In this document: piece after piece, positions 40,131-48,937 of the stretch
Layout of the letters: the number at the start of each line of letters is the position of its first letter
How positions within the stretch are numbered: the first letter of the stretch is position 1
Assembly (NCBI RefSeq): GCF_048820915.1
Contig: NZ_JBMERR010000017.1
Coordinates: 46,826 to 110,825 of the forward strand
Direction: 5' to 3'
Origin: Cribrihabitans_A pelagius
GTDB lineage: Bacteria; Pseudomonadota; Alphaproteobacteria; Rhodobacterales; Rhodobacteraceae
DNA: 64,000 nt
Made by a program: the position numbers and the translations under genes
Notes under the pieces: model-generated
What the model saw: the letters and a program-made list of their open reading frames with translations, nothing else
Databases searched by the model: none
What the model was told of the DNA's origin: nothing

Positions 40131-43100
40131 TTATTCGGCCGCTTTTTGCATCGCGGCGCCCGGATTCCGCAGCGTGGCGAGCAGCTCTTCGCGGCGCTTG
40201 GCGGCCTTTTGCTCGTTGGCCATCTTCACCGGGCCGAAGCCGCGGATCTGCAGCGGCAGCTCGGCCAGGGCGGTCAGCGGCGCGATGATGTCCGGGCCGG
40301 CCTTGGGCAGCCATTCGGCCATGTCGGCCTCATACTGCTTGATCAGCGCGCGTTCCATCTTGCGCTCGTCCGTGTAGCCGAAGACATCCAGAGGCGTGCC
40401 GCGCAGGCCCTTGAACTTGGCCAGAAGCCACAGCCAGCGCTCCATGCCGGGGCCGAACTTGCGCTTTTTCGGGCGGCCGTTCGGATCCTTGCCGCCAAGG
40501 ATCGGCGGGGCGAGGTTGTAAGAGATCTTCAGATCGCCCTCGAACTCGGCTTCCGCCTTCTCCCGGCTCGACAGAAGCAGGCGCGCCACCTCGTATTCAT
40601 CCTTGTAGGACAGGAGCTTGTGGTAACCCTTGGCCACCGCTTCCTTGAGCGCAGGATCTTCGATGCCGTCGAGCATCTTCATGTAGCGCTTCGCCAGCCC
40701 CTTGCCCTGGTAGGCGATGAGGTGATCGCGGCGGAAGGCGATCTTTTCGTCCAGCGTCCTGGGCTTTTCGACCACTGTGTCGGGCGCGAACAGCTTCGCC
40801 GCATCCGCCGGGTAAAGAACCGCCCAGCGGCCGATGTCGAAGGCGCGCAGGTTCTTTTCTACCGCGGCACCGTTCAGCGTGATCGCTTCGGTGATCGCCT
40901 CAAGGCTGACCGGCACCAGGCCGCGCTGCCAGGCGCCGCCAAAGACCATCATGTTGGAGAAGATCGAGTCCCCCATCGTGGCGCGCGCCAGTTCGGAGGC
41001 GTCGAACAGCGCCAGCCGGTCGCGCAGCCGGGCCTGAAGCGCCACCTGCAGCCGGTCTGTGGGCAGGTTGAACTCGGTGTTGCGGGTGAAATCGCCGGTG
41101 ATGATCTCGTGGCTGTTCACAACCGCACCGGTCTGGCCGGTGGCGGTGAGGCCCAGGGTCTTGGCGCCGGCACTCACCACCAGATCGCCGCCGATCAGGG
41201 CATGGGCTTCGCCGGTTGCGACGCGGATGGCCGAGATGTCTTCGGGCTTCTCCGCAATGCGGCAGTGGATATGCACCGCGCCGCCCTTCTGGGCGAGCCC
41301 GGCCATTTCCATCAGCCCGGCCCCCTTGCCGTCGATCTGCGCCGCCTGCGCCAGCACCGCGCCGATGGTCACCACGCCGGTGCCGCCGACGCCGGTGATC
41401 ACCACGTTATGGGTGCCATCGATGGCGGGCAGCTCGGGCTGCGGCAGCTCCGGCAGGACCAGGCTGGCGGTGGCTTCCTTGCGGATCTTGGCGCCCTCGA
41501 CGGTCAGGAAAGAGGGGCAGAAGCCGTTGAGGCAGGAGAAGTCCTTGTTGCAGGACGATTGATCGATGGCCCGCTTGCGGCCCAGCTCGGTGTCCTTCGG
41601 CACGATCGAGACGCAATTCGACTGCACGCCGCAATCGCCGCAGCCTTCGCAAACGTCGCTGTTGATGAAGACGCGCTGGTCGGGATCGGGGAACAGGCCC
41701 TTTTTGCGGCGGCGGCGTTTTTCGGCGGCACAGGTCTGGATGTAGATGATGGCAGAGACGCCTTCCACCTCCTCGAATTCGCGCTGGACATTCATCAGCT
41801 CGGCGCGTTCGTGCATCCGCATGCCGGACGGGAACAGCTTGGCGTCGACGTCTTCCTTTTCGTCGTAGACCACGGCAATGGTCTTCACGCCCATCGCGGT
41901 CAGCTCATGCGCGATCCGCTGCGCGGTGAGCCCGCCTTCGGCCTGCTGGCCGCCGGTCATCGCCACAGCATCATTGTAGAGGATCTTGAAGGTGATGTTG
42001 GTGCCTTCGGCCAGCGCCGCGCGGATCGCCATCACGCCCGAGTGGTTGTAAGTGCCGTCACCGAGGTTCTGGAACACATGCTTGCGCTTGGAGAACGGTG
42101 CTTCGCCGATCCAGTTCGCGCCCTCGCCGCCCATGTGGGTAAAGCCCGTGGTCTCGCGGTCCATCCACTGCACCATGAAGTGGCACCCGATACCGGCATA
42201 GGCGCGCGAGCCTTCCGGCAGCTTGGTGGAGGTATTATGCGGGCAGCCGGAGCAGAAATAGGGCAGCCGGGTGGCGATTTCCTCGGCGTTGTCGGCGCGG
42301 CGCGCCTCGTCGAGCTTGGCCATGCCGGCGCGGATCGCCTCGGTCTCGCGGCCTTCCTCGGTCAGGATGCCGCCGAGTTTTTCTGCAATCATCACCGGGT
42401 CGAGCGCATAGCGGGTCGGGAACAGCTCCTCGCGGTGCATGCTGCCCGCGCCGCCCTTGTACCAGCCATAGACCCGGCGGCCCTGGCGGTCGTCGAACAG
42501 CGCTTCCTTGATCTGGATCTCGATCAGCTTGCGCTTCTCCTCGACCACCACGATGAGGTCCAGGCCTTCGGCCCAGTCGTGGAAGCCCTTCATGTCCATC
42601 GGCCAGGTCTGGCCCACCTTGTAGGTGGTGATGCCCAGGCGTTCGGCCATGTTCTCGTCGATATTCAGCAGCTTCAGCGCATGCACCAGGTCGAGCCAGT
42701 TCTTGCCCGCGGCGACAAAACCGATCTTGGCACCGGGCTTGCCCCAGACGCGCTTGTCCATTTTGTTGGCGTGGCTGAAAGCCTCGGCGGCGAAACGCTT
42801 GTAGTCGATGATGCGGTCTTCCTGGCGGAAACGGTCATCACCCAGGCGGATGTTCAACCCATCGGGCGGCATGTCGAACTTCGGTGCCACCAGCTGCATC
42901 CGGTCAGGCTGCGCGTCCACAACCGAGGTCACCTCGATGGTGTCCTTCATCGTCTTTAGGCCGACCCACAGGCCGGAGAACCGGCTGAGCGCATAACCAT
43001 AGATGCCGTAGTCCAGGATCTCCTGCACGCCTGCGGGGCTCACAATCGGCAGGTAGCAGTCCAACAGAGACCATTCCGACTGGTGCAGCACGGTGGAGCT

Positions 43101-43553
43101 TTCGCCGGTGTGGTCGTCCCCCATCGCCAGCAGAACGCCGCCGTGTTTCGAGGTGCCGGCCATGTTGGCGTGGCGGATCGCGTCACCGGAGCGGTCGACG
43201 CCCGGCCCCTTGCCGTACCACAGGCCAAAAACGCCGTCATACTTGCCTTCGCCGCGCACCTCCGCCTGCTGCGCACCCCAGAGCGCGGTGACCGCGAGGT
43301 CTTCGTTCAGCCCGAACTGGAAGGTGACATCCGACGCCTTCAACAGCTTTTCGGCGCGGCTCATCTGCAGGTCCACCGCGCCCAGCGGCGAGCCGCGGTA
43401 GCCGGTGACCAGCCCGGCCGTGTTCAGCCCTGCCGCCGCGTCGCGGTGCTTCTGCATCAGCATCAGGCGCACCAGCGCCTGGGTGCCGTTCAGCATGACG
43501 GGGGATTTGCTCAGGTCGTATTTGTCGTTGAGCGAGATCTTTTGCGTGCCCAT
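40131..43553 (-). CDS. Indolepyruvate ferredoxin oxidoreductase, fused subunits
   Basis: A 1140-residue thiamine-diphosphate enzyme of the 2-oxoacid:ferredoxin oxidoreductase family that oxidatively decarboxylates arylpyruvates (and related 2-oxoacids) to acyl-CoA. In this fused form the alpha-like part comes first (NTAGLVTGYRGSPLGAVDLQ), then the ThDP domain (MGGEGANWIGEAPF, ILYNDAVAMTGGQQAEGGLT). A Fe-S region follows (CEGCGDCGVQSNC, SCNKDFSCLNGFCPSF), and a C-terminal gamma/beta-like domain begins VVITGVGGTGVVTIGAVLAQ. The archaeal enzyme uses separate IorA and IorB. The ATG at 43553 (MGTQKISLNDKYDL) was preferred over an in-frame start at 43625, since homologues begin here and a palindrome lies upstream. 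It is divergent from a LysR gene. Confidence 0.92.
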   Translation of the reverse strand: MGTQKISLNDKYDLSKSPVMLNGTQALVRLMLMQKHRDAAAGLNTAGLVTGYRGSPLGAVDLQMSRAEKLLKASDVTFQFGLNEDLAVTALWGAQQAEVRGEGKYDGVFGLWYGKGPGVDRSGDAIRHANMAGTSKHGGVLLAMGDDHTGESSTVLHQSEWSLLDCYLPIVSPAGVQEILDYGIYGYALSRFSGLWVGLKTMKDTIEVTSVVDAQPDRMQLVAPKFDMPPDGLNIRLGDDRFRQEDRIIDYKRFAAEAFSHANKMDKRVWGKPGAKIGFVAAGKNWLDLVHALKLLNIDENMAERLGITTYKVGQTWPMDMKGFHDWAEGLDLIVVVEEKRKLIEIQIKEALFDDRQGRRVYGWYKGGAGSMHREELFPTRYALDPVMIAEKLGGILTEEGRETEAIRAGMAKLDEARRADNAEEIATRLPYFCSGCPHNTSTKLPEGSRAYAGIGCHFMVQWMDRETTGFTHMGGEGANWIGEAPFSKRKHVFQNLGDGTYNHSGVMAIRAALAEGTNITFKILYNDAVAMTGGQQAEGGLTAQRIAHELTAMGVKTIAVVYDEKEDVDAKLFPSGMRMHERAELMNVQREFEEVEGVSAIIYIQTCAAEKRRRRKKGLFPDPDQRVFINSDVCEGCGDCGVQSNCVSIVPKDTELGRKRAIDQSSCNKDFSCLNGFCPSFLTVEGAKIRKEATASLVLPELPQPELPAIDGTHNVVITGVGGTGVVTIGAVLAQAAQIDGKGAGLMEMAGLAQKGGAVHIHCRIAEKPEDISAIRVATGEAHALIGGDLVVSAGAKTLGLTATGQTGAVVNSHEIITGDFTRNTEFNLPTDRLQVALQARLRDRLALFDASELARATMGDSIFSNMMVFGGAWQRGLVPVSLEAITEAITLNGAAVEKNLRAFDIGRWAVLYPADAAKLFAPDTVVEKPRTLDEKIAFRRDHLIAYQGKGLAKRYMKMLDGIEDPALKEAVAKGYHKLLSYKDEYEVARLLLSSREKAEAEFEGDLKISYNLAPPILGGKDPNGRPKKRKFGPGMERWLWLLAKFKGLRGTPLDVFGYTDERKMERALIKQYEADMAEWLPKAGPDIIAPLTALAELPLQIRGFGPVKMANEQKAAKRREELLATLRNPGAAMQKAAE

Positions 43554-43602
43554 CCGTTCCTCCTCAACCTTTGGATTAGCTTGCTGTGCTGCGCGGCATA
43601 AT

Positions 43603-43621
43603 AGGTCATAACTGCTGACCT
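43603..43621. promoter_or_regulatory. Inverted repeat between the indolepyruvate oxidoreductase and lysR genes
   Basis: A perfect 6-7-6 palindrome, AGGTCA-N7-TGACCT, located 50 bases upstream of the oxidoreductase start and about 100 bases upstream of the LysR start. It is a candidate operator for the adjacent LysR-type regulator. Confidence 0.45.
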
Positions 43622-43723
43622 GCATAGCCGGTATTTTTCGCTTTTCTCTCGCTTGCGCCCATAGAATTGGTACATACGTATGATTTCAGCAAATCACACC
43701 CGCAGGCACGGAAAGTAACGCAT

Positions 43724-44632
43724 ATGGATTGGGACAAGCTCAGAATATTTCACGCCGTGGCGGATGCGGGCAGCCTGACCCATGCCGGCGACACGCTCAA
43801 CCTCTCGCAATCGGCGGTCAGCCGCCAGATCCGCGCGCTGGAGGAGAGCTTCAACGCCACCCTGTTCCACCGCCATGCGCGCGGGCTGATTCTGACCGAA
43901 CAGGGCGAGTTGCTGTTCGACGCCACAAAATCGATGTCGGCGCGGCTGGAGGCGGCCTCCGCCCGCATTCGCGACAGCGAGGAGGAGGTCTTTGGCGAGC
44001 TGCGCGTGACCACCACCGTAGGCTTCGGCACGCTCTGGCTGGCGCCGCGGCTGACAAAGCTCTACGAGCAGTACCCGCATCTGAAGATCGACCTGATGCT
44101 GGAGGAGCGGGTTCTGGACCTGCCGATGCGCGAAGCTGATGTGGCGATCCGCATGAAGGAGCCGAGCCAGGCCGATCTGGTGCGCAAACGGTTGATGACG
44201 GTGCAGATGAAGCTTTATGCCACCAGTGCCTATCTGGAGAAGAACGGCACTCCGGACCGGATCGAGGACATCTCACAGCACCGGCTGATCTGTCAGAACC
44301 TGCGCGCCGCACAGGTTGGATCGGCCGCGGTGCTGGGCCAGACACTGATGACCCACAACCCGGGCTCGCTGCTGACCGTGAACAATTACTTCGGCGTGCT
44401 GCAGGGGGTGCTGAACAATCTTGGCATCGGCATCCTGCCGGACTACGTGACCGAGGATTTTCCCGAGCTGGTCGAGATCCTGCCGGCCGCCAACGATGCC
44501 GATGACGTGCCGGTGTACCTTGCCTACCCCGAGGAGCTGCGCCACTCCCAGCGCGTCAGCGCCTTCCGCGATTTCGTCCAGAACGAGATCATCGCCCACC
44601 GCAAGCACATGAAGGAACTGGGGCGCCTCTAA
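43724..44632 (+). CDS. LysR-family transcriptional regulator
   Basis: A 302-residue regulator. The winged helix-turn-helix covers residues 1-60 (MDWDKLRIFHAVADAGSLTH, LNLSQSAVSRQIRALEESF), followed by a LysR substrate-binding domain (LRVTTTVGFGTLWLAPRL; NNYFGVLQGVLNNLGIGILP). The unusual MDWDKLRIFHAV start is common in roseobacter regulators. The gene is divergent from the indolepyruvate oxidoreductase and is a candidate controller of it. The ATG at 43724 was chosen because helix-turn-helix similarity begins immediately; the frame extends upstream to 43667 without support. Confidence 0.9.
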   Translation: MDWDKLRIFHAVADAGSLTHAGDTLNLSQSAVSRQIRALEESFNATLFHRHARGLILTEQGELLFDATKSMSARLEAASARIRDSEEEVFGELRVTTTVGFGTLWLAPRLTKLYEQYPHLKIDLMLEERVLDLPMREADVAIRMKEPSQADLVRKRLMTVQMKLYATSAYLEKNGTPDRIEDISQHRLICQNLRAAQVGSAAVLGQTLMTHNPGSLLTVNNYFGVLQGVLNNLGIGILPDYVTEDFPELVEILPAANDADDVPVYLAYPEELRHSQRVSAFRDFVQNEIIAHRKHMKELGRL

Positions 44633-44810
44633 CCTCCCCCTCGGCAACGGGCCTGCCCGCAGGAACAGGCCAGCCCCCTGCGCGCTGGGTTTTCCCCGGC
44701 GGCGGCGGCCGCGGCGCTGCTAACGGCCCGCTCCGGCGGGCCGGGACAGGCGCACCGCCAGCCATGCAATTTCCGCATAGCAGCCTTGAGCGTCATTTCT
44801 CGTTAATTCC

Positions 44811-44840
44811 CTTGAAGGGGCAATCGCATCACCCTAAATG
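44811..44840 (+). promoter_or_regulatory. Candidate promoter of the small RNA
   Basis: CTTGAAG (44811-44817) and TAAATG (44835-44840) with about 17 bases between; CTTGAA is reminiscent of heat-shock-sigma -35 elements. Transcription would start close to 44846, at the base of the first hairpin. Confidence 0.4.
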
Positions 44841-44844
44841 ATCC

Positions 44845-44923
44845 TTATGAAGGCGGCGGCAGCTGCCCCCCTTCATACCTCCCTGTTGGACTTCGGCCGA
44901 GCTTAGTGCTCGGCCTTTTTTTT
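44845..44923 (+). ncRNA. Candidate two-hairpin small RNA with Rho-independent terminator
   Basis: About 79 nucleotides in an intergenic region. Stem 1 pairs TATGAAGG (44846-44853) with CCTTCATA (44870-44877), with an inner GGCAGCTGCC palindrome. A single-stranded linker, CCTCCCTGTTGGACTT (44878-44893), resembles an anti-Shine-Dalgarno seed. Stem 2 is a perfect terminator, GGCCGAGC TTAGT GCTCGGCC followed by eight T residues. A plausible promoter lies just upstream. No protein frame fits here. It is not one of the sRNA families I can name with confidence. Confidence 0.5.
44895..44923 (+). terminator. Rho-independent terminator of the candidate small RNA
   Basis: An 8-bp perfect stem (44895-44902 / 44908-44915), five-base loop, then T8. 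It lies 260 bases after the lysR stop, too far to be an obvious lysR terminator. Confidence 0.88.
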
Positions 44924-45315
44924 GGTCAAGTGCTTGGCGTATTCCGGTTTTCTGGCGTTGGACGCGGCCGGCCCGTTAGGCTGATGCCCCGTTCCTTGCA
45001 GAACCATTCAATGCCGTCACGCGGACCCGGCCAGAAATCTGCCGAAAACTCTGCAACTGCACGGAATTCCGCCGCCTTCAATGCCCTCCTGCCCGTTTCT
45101 TGCGCTTCGCCTTGCACCCCGCGCCCCGCCGCGCGTGAGCGCGGCGCCACGCCCAACGGGGGCCGCTGTGCCCTGCACAGCCTGCGCCCCGGGCGGGAGC
45201 GCCCCGCCTGCACCGCGGCGCAGCAGCTGCATCGAGGCGCGCTGGAATTTCCCTTCCCCCGCGCCCCTCCTTGCCCTACAAGGCGCGCAATCGCAGCCAA
45301 TGGGGACGAATACGG

Positions 45316-47481
45316 ATGCAGGAACCCGCCATCACGCCGGAACTGATTGCCAATCACGGGCTCAAGCCCGATGAATACGACCTGATCCTCGACATCATCG
45401 GCCGGGAGCCGAGTTTCACCGAGCTGGGCATTTTCTCGGCGATGTGGAACGAGCACTGCTCCTACAAGTCCTCCAAGAAATGGCTGCGCACCCTGCCCAC
45501 CGAAGGCCCGCAGGTGATCTGCGGCCCCGGCGAGAACGCAGGGATAGTGGACATCGGCGACGGCGACGCGGTTGTCTTCAAGATGGAAAGCCACAACCAC
45601 CCCTCCTACATCGAGCCCTATCAAGGTGCCGCCACCGGTGTTGGCGGCATTTTGCGTGATGTCTTCACCATGGGCGCGCGCCCCATCGCCTCGATGAACG
45701 CGCTCTCTTTCGGCGAGCCCGCGCACCACAAGACCCGGCAGCTGGTCAACGGCGTGGTCGAAGGCATCGGCGGCTACGGCAACTGCTTCGGCGTGCCCTG
45801 CGTCGGCGGCGAAGTGCGCTTCCACCCCGCGTATAACGGCAATTGCCTGGTCAACGCATTTGCCGCGGGTCTCGCGCGCACGGACGGTATCTTCTACTCC
45901 GCCGCCTCGGGCATTGGCATGCCGGTGGTCTACCTCGGCGCCAAGACCGGCCGCGACGGGGTTGGCGGCGCCACTATGGCCTCGGCCGAGTTCGACGACA
46001 CCATCGAGGAAAAGCGCCCCACCGTGCAGGTTGGCGACCCCTTCACCGAGAAGCGCCTGATGGAGGCGACGCTGGAGCTGATGCAGACCGGTGCGGTGAT
46101 CTCGATCCAGGACATGGGAGCCGCGGGCCTCACCTGCTCTGCGGTGGAAATGGGCGACAAGGGCGGCCTCGGCGTGCGGCTCGACCTCGAAAAGGTGCCG
46201 CAGCGCGAAGAGAACATGACCGCCTACGAAATGATGCTGTCCGAATCCCAGGAGCGCATGCTGATGGTGTTGAAGCCCGAGCTGGAGGCCGAGGCCAAGG
46301 CGGTGTTCGAGAAATGGGACCTCGACTTCGCCATCGTGGGCGAGACCATCGCCGAAGACCGCTTCCTGATCCTGCACAACGGCGAAGTGAAGGCGGACCT
46401 GGTGCTGTCGAAACTGTCGTCGACCGCGCCGGAATACGACCGCCCCTGGCAGGAGGTCACTCCCCCCGAGGCGCTCGCGGATGAGGACGTGCCCACCATC
46501 GATCCCGTGGACGGGCTGAAAGCGCTGATCGCCTCGCCGAACTACGCCGGCAAGCAGTGGGTCTACGAGCAATATGACACCACCGTGATGGGCGACACCG
46601 CCCGCCGCCCCGGTGCGGGCTCCGGCATCATCCGGGTGCACGGCACGGAGAAAAAGCTCGCCTTCACCTCCGACGTGACCCCGCGCTACGTCAAGGCAAA
46701 CCCCTTCGAGGGCGGCAAGCAGGCGGTGGCGGAAGCCTACCGCAATCTTTCGGCTGTGGGCGCCAAGCCCTTGGCAAGCACTGATAATCTCAACTTCGGC
46801 AACCCCGAGAAGCCGGAGATCATGGGCCAGTTCGTCGGCGCCATCAAGGGCATCGGCGCCGCCGTGGCGGCACTGGACATGCCGATCGTCTCCGGCAACG
46901 TCTCGCTCTATAATGAGACCGACGGCCAGGCGATCCTGCCCACCCCCACCATCGGCGCGGTCGGCCTCATTGCCGCCGGAGAGGAGCCGATCATCGGCGA
47001 GGTCCGCGACGGCCATGTCGCGCTGCTCATCGGCGAGACGCAGGGCCACCTGGGCCAGTCCGCACTGCTCGCCGAGGTCTTCAACCGGGAGGACGGCGAT
47101 GCGCCGCACGTCGACTTGGTAGCGGAGAAGCGCAACGGCGAGTTCATCCGCGCCAACCGCGAGTTGATCAAGGCCTGCACCGACCTCGGCGACGGCGGCC
47201 TTGCACTCGCAGCCTTCGAGCTGGCCGAGGAAGCGGGCGTCGGCGTGCAGATCGACGCGGGCGATACCCCGACGGTGTTCGGCGAGGATCAGGCCCGCTA
47301 TCTGGTGGCCTGCAACTTCGACCAAGCCGAGGGGCTGATGCTGGCCGCGGGCCAGGCCGGAGTGCCGATTGCCACAGTCGGCAAGTTTGGCGGCGACACG
47401 GTGAGGATCGGCGGCTCCGAAGCGCCGCTGGCCGAACTGTCGGAGATCTTCCGCTCCAGCTTCGCCGCCGCCGTCGCCTGA
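45316..47481 (+). CDS. purL: Phosphoribosylformylglycinamidine synthase subunit PurL (small form)
   Basis: Fourth step of purine synthesis; the 721-residue small form acts with PurQ and PurS. Family segments: SAMWNEHCSYKSSKKWLRTL near the N-terminus, VVFKMESHNHPSYIEPYQGA, GGATMASAEFDD, AAGLTCSAVEMGDKGGLGV, and IVSGNVSLYNETDGQAI with ACTDLGDGGLALAAFELAEE in the second half. The ATG at 45316 (MQEPAITPELIANHGL) matches family starts; the frame extends upstream to 45271 without support. purS and purQ are not in the window. Confidence 0.96.
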   Translation: MQEPAITPELIANHGLKPDEYDLILDIIGREPSFTELGIFSAMWNEHCSYKSSKKWLRTLPTEGPQVICGPGENAGIVDIGDGDAVVFKMESHNHPSYIEPYQGAATGVGGILRDVFTMGARPIASMNALSFGEPAHHKTRQLVNGVVEGIGGYGNCFGVPCVGGEVRFHPAYNGNCLVNAFAAGLARTDGIFYSAASGIGMPVVYLGAKTGRDGVGGATMASAEFDDTIEEKRPTVQVGDPFTEKRLMEATLELMQTGAVISIQDMGAAGLTCSAVEMGDKGGLGVRLDLEKVPQREENMTAYEMMLSESQERMLMVLKPELEAEAKAVFEKWDLDFAIVGETIAEDRFLILHNGEVKADLVLSKLSSTAPEYDRPWQEVTPPEALADEDVPTIDPVDGLKALIASPNYAGKQWVYEQYDTTVMGDTARRPGAGSGIIRVHGTEKKLAFTSDVTPRYVKANPFEGGKQAVAEAYRNLSAVGAKPLASTDNLNFGNPEKPEIMGQFVGAIKGIGAAVAALDMPIVSGNVSLYNETDGQAILPTPTIGAVGLIAAGEEPIIGEVRDGHVALLIGETQGHLGQSALLAEVFNREDGDAPHVDLVAEKRNGEFIRANRELIKACTDLGDGGLALAAFELAEEAGVGVQIDAGDTPTVFGEDQARYLVACNFDQAEGLMLAAGQAGVPIATVGKFGGDTVRIGGSEAPLAELSEIFRSSFAAAVA

Positions 47482-47557
47482 CGGGCGCTGGCCGCATTAA
47501 ACTAACGGGCGGGATGGCATGGCCTCCCCGCCCGCATTGCCCGAAGGTGCTTAGGCG

Positions 47558-48130
47558 TTGACATCCCCCGCGCGCACAGGATTTCCCGATACGGGCGTCT
47601 CCGGCACGGACCGGAACCTTCCCGGGCTGACAGAGGATTGCAGCCGCTGCGCGGCCCTCTGCTGCCTTGCCTATCCTTTTGAAGCACACGAAGACTTCGG
47701 TCTCCTCAAGGACGCGGACACCCCTTGCCCCAACCTGGGCGAAGACTTCCGCTGCACCATCCACGATGACCTCGCCGCCTGCGGCTTTGGCGGCTGCGTT
47801 GCCTATTCCTGCGCGGGCGCCGGCCAGCGGGTGACGCAGGAGCTGTTCAGCGGTGAGACCTGGCGCGACGACGAGGACCTGCTGCCGCATATGACCCGCG
47901 CCTTGCGCGTCCTGCGCCCGATCCACGAGGCGCTTCTCGTCTTGCAGGAAGCCGCGTCCCTGCCCTTGCCCGCCACGCTGCAAACCCGCTGCGCGGCGCT
48001 GATCCGGGCGCTCTGCCCCGAAGGCACCACCTCGGTCTGGGATTTCGAGGAAGACGCCGTGCAGGAGGCACTCGCCAGTGTGCCGGACTTCGTCGAGGCG
48101 GTTGCGCCTTACGCGCCAGACGCCTCCTGA
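47558..48130 (+). CDS. Cys-rich conserved protein of unknown function
   Basis: A 190-residue protein read from TTG at 47558, which follows AAGGTG at a reasonable distance; no ATG precedes the conserved region. The conserved half (about residues 25-95) contains CSRCAALCCLAYPF, CPNLGEDFRCTIHDDL, CGFGGCVAYSCAGAGQRVTQ and WRDDEDLL. I recognise this Cys-rich pattern from the N-terminal part of some pentapeptide-repeat proteins, but here no pentapeptide repeats follow. Ten or so cysteines suggest a zinc or Fe-S site. It lies between purL and bolA-grxD on the same strand; no function is assigned. Confidence 0.72.
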   Translation: MTSPARTGFPDTGVSGTDRNLPGLTEDCSRCAALCCLAYPFEAHEDFGLLKDADTPCPNLGEDFRCTIHDDLAACGFGGCVAYSCAGAGQRVTQELFSGETWRDDEDLLPHMTRALRVLRPIHEALLVLQEAASLPLPATLQTRCAALIRALCPEGTTSVWDFEEDAVQEALASVPDFVEAVAPYAPDAS

Positions 48131-48193
48131 TCCTGCTTGCAGAGCTCCCGGCCTCCCCTTACATTTTTGGAAACAGACAAAGGACTTCCCCGC

Positions 48194-48430
48194 ATGCCTA
48201 TGCAAGCCCACGAAATCGAAGAATTGCTGCGCGAAGCCTTTCCCGAGGCCAAGATCCAGGTCGGCGGCACCGACGGGGTGCACATGTCCGCGATGGTGAT
48301 CGACGAAAGCTTCCGCGGCAAGAACCGCGTTCAGCAGCAGCGCGCCGTCTATGCCGCGCTGAAAGGCAAGATGGACGGCTCCGACGGCGAGCTGCACGCG
48401 CTGGCGCTCACCACTAAGGCGCCGGAGTAA
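48194..48430 (+). CDS. BolA family protein
   Basis: A 78-residue BolA-type protein starting MPMQAHEIEELLREAFPEA. It carries the family helix FRGKNRVQQQRAVYAALKGK and the C-terminal His region ELHALALTTKAPE (His68). BolA proteins bind monothiol glutaredoxins with a shared [2Fe-2S] cluster and act in iron sensing or cluster transfer. The next gene is exactly such a glutaredoxin, about 145 bases downstream. Confidence 0.92.
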   Translation: MPMQAHEIEELLREAFPEAKIQVGGTDGVHMSAMVIDESFRGKNRVQQQRAVYAALKGKMDGSDGELHALALTTKAPE

Positions 48431-48574
48431 CCGCCCGCGGCGGCAGCCCCTGGCCGCCGCCAGCGCGATTTCCTGCGCCCGCGGCCTTTTCTTGCCGCCC
48501 ATTGTGGCTTATCTCGCTCTCGAACACCTTCTGCCGGCCATCATGCGCCTGCACGACGAAAAGGACACCGGACC

Positions 48575-48937
48575 ATGACCGACGCAAAGACCCGCATCGA
48601 CGAAACCGTCAAAGCCAACGACGTGGTGCTCTACATGAAGGGCACCAAGGAAATGCCGCAGTGCGGCTTCTCCTCGCGCGTGGCGGGCGTGCTGAACTAC
48701 ATCGGCGTGGACTACACCGATGTGAACGTGCTGGCGGATGAGGAAATCCGCGCAGGCATCAAGGAATATTCCGACTGGCCGACCATCCCGCAGCTTTATG
48801 TGAAGGGCGAATTTGTCGGCGGCTGCGACATCATCACCGAGATGACCCTGTCGGGCGAGCTGGACGGCATGTTCGAGCAGAACGGCATAGCCTTCGACAA
48901 AGACGCTGCCGACAAGATCCGCGAAGCCAACGGCTGA
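48575..48937 (+). CDS. grxD: Monothiol glutaredoxin (Grx4 family)
   Basis: A 120-residue class II glutaredoxin with the CGFS active site (Cys30 in MPQCGFSSRV). Also visible are KGTKEMPQ, WPTIPQLYVKGEFVGGCDI (cis-Pro and glutathione-binding GGCD). It holds a [2Fe-2S] cluster with glutathione and hands clusters to target proteins or BolA. An AAAGGACACC ribosome region precedes the ATG, and a terminator follows. Confidence 0.96.
   Translation: MTDAKTRIDETVKANDVVLYMKGTKEMPQCGFSSRVAGVLNYIGVDYTDVNVLADEEIRAGIKEYSDWPTIPQLYVKGEFVGGCDIITEMTLSGELDGMFEQNGIAFDKDAADKIREANG

Larger units (their letters stand above)
44633..45315. other. Intergenic region between lysR and purL
   Basis: About 680 bases. It contains a candidate small RNA with promoter and terminator (44812-44923). 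The remaining part (44924-45315) is G/C-rich, immediately upstream of purL, and carries only short frames with Arg/Pro/Ala-rich products; none is supported. Confidence 0.5.

Noticed and set aside
40035..42959. 974-codon open frame antisense to the indolepyruvate oxidoreductase
   Set aside because: No start context or domain, and it is fully explained by the G/C-rich coding strand of the oxidoreductase.
44926..45230. Possible short reverse-strand gene between the small RNA and purL
   Set aside because: A stretch ending in a plausible-looking C-terminus (WPGPRDGIEWFCKERGI) exists, but there is no ATG with a ribosome site and the only candidate starts are GTG/TTG in a region that continues without a break into antisense purL. 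Too weak to list.
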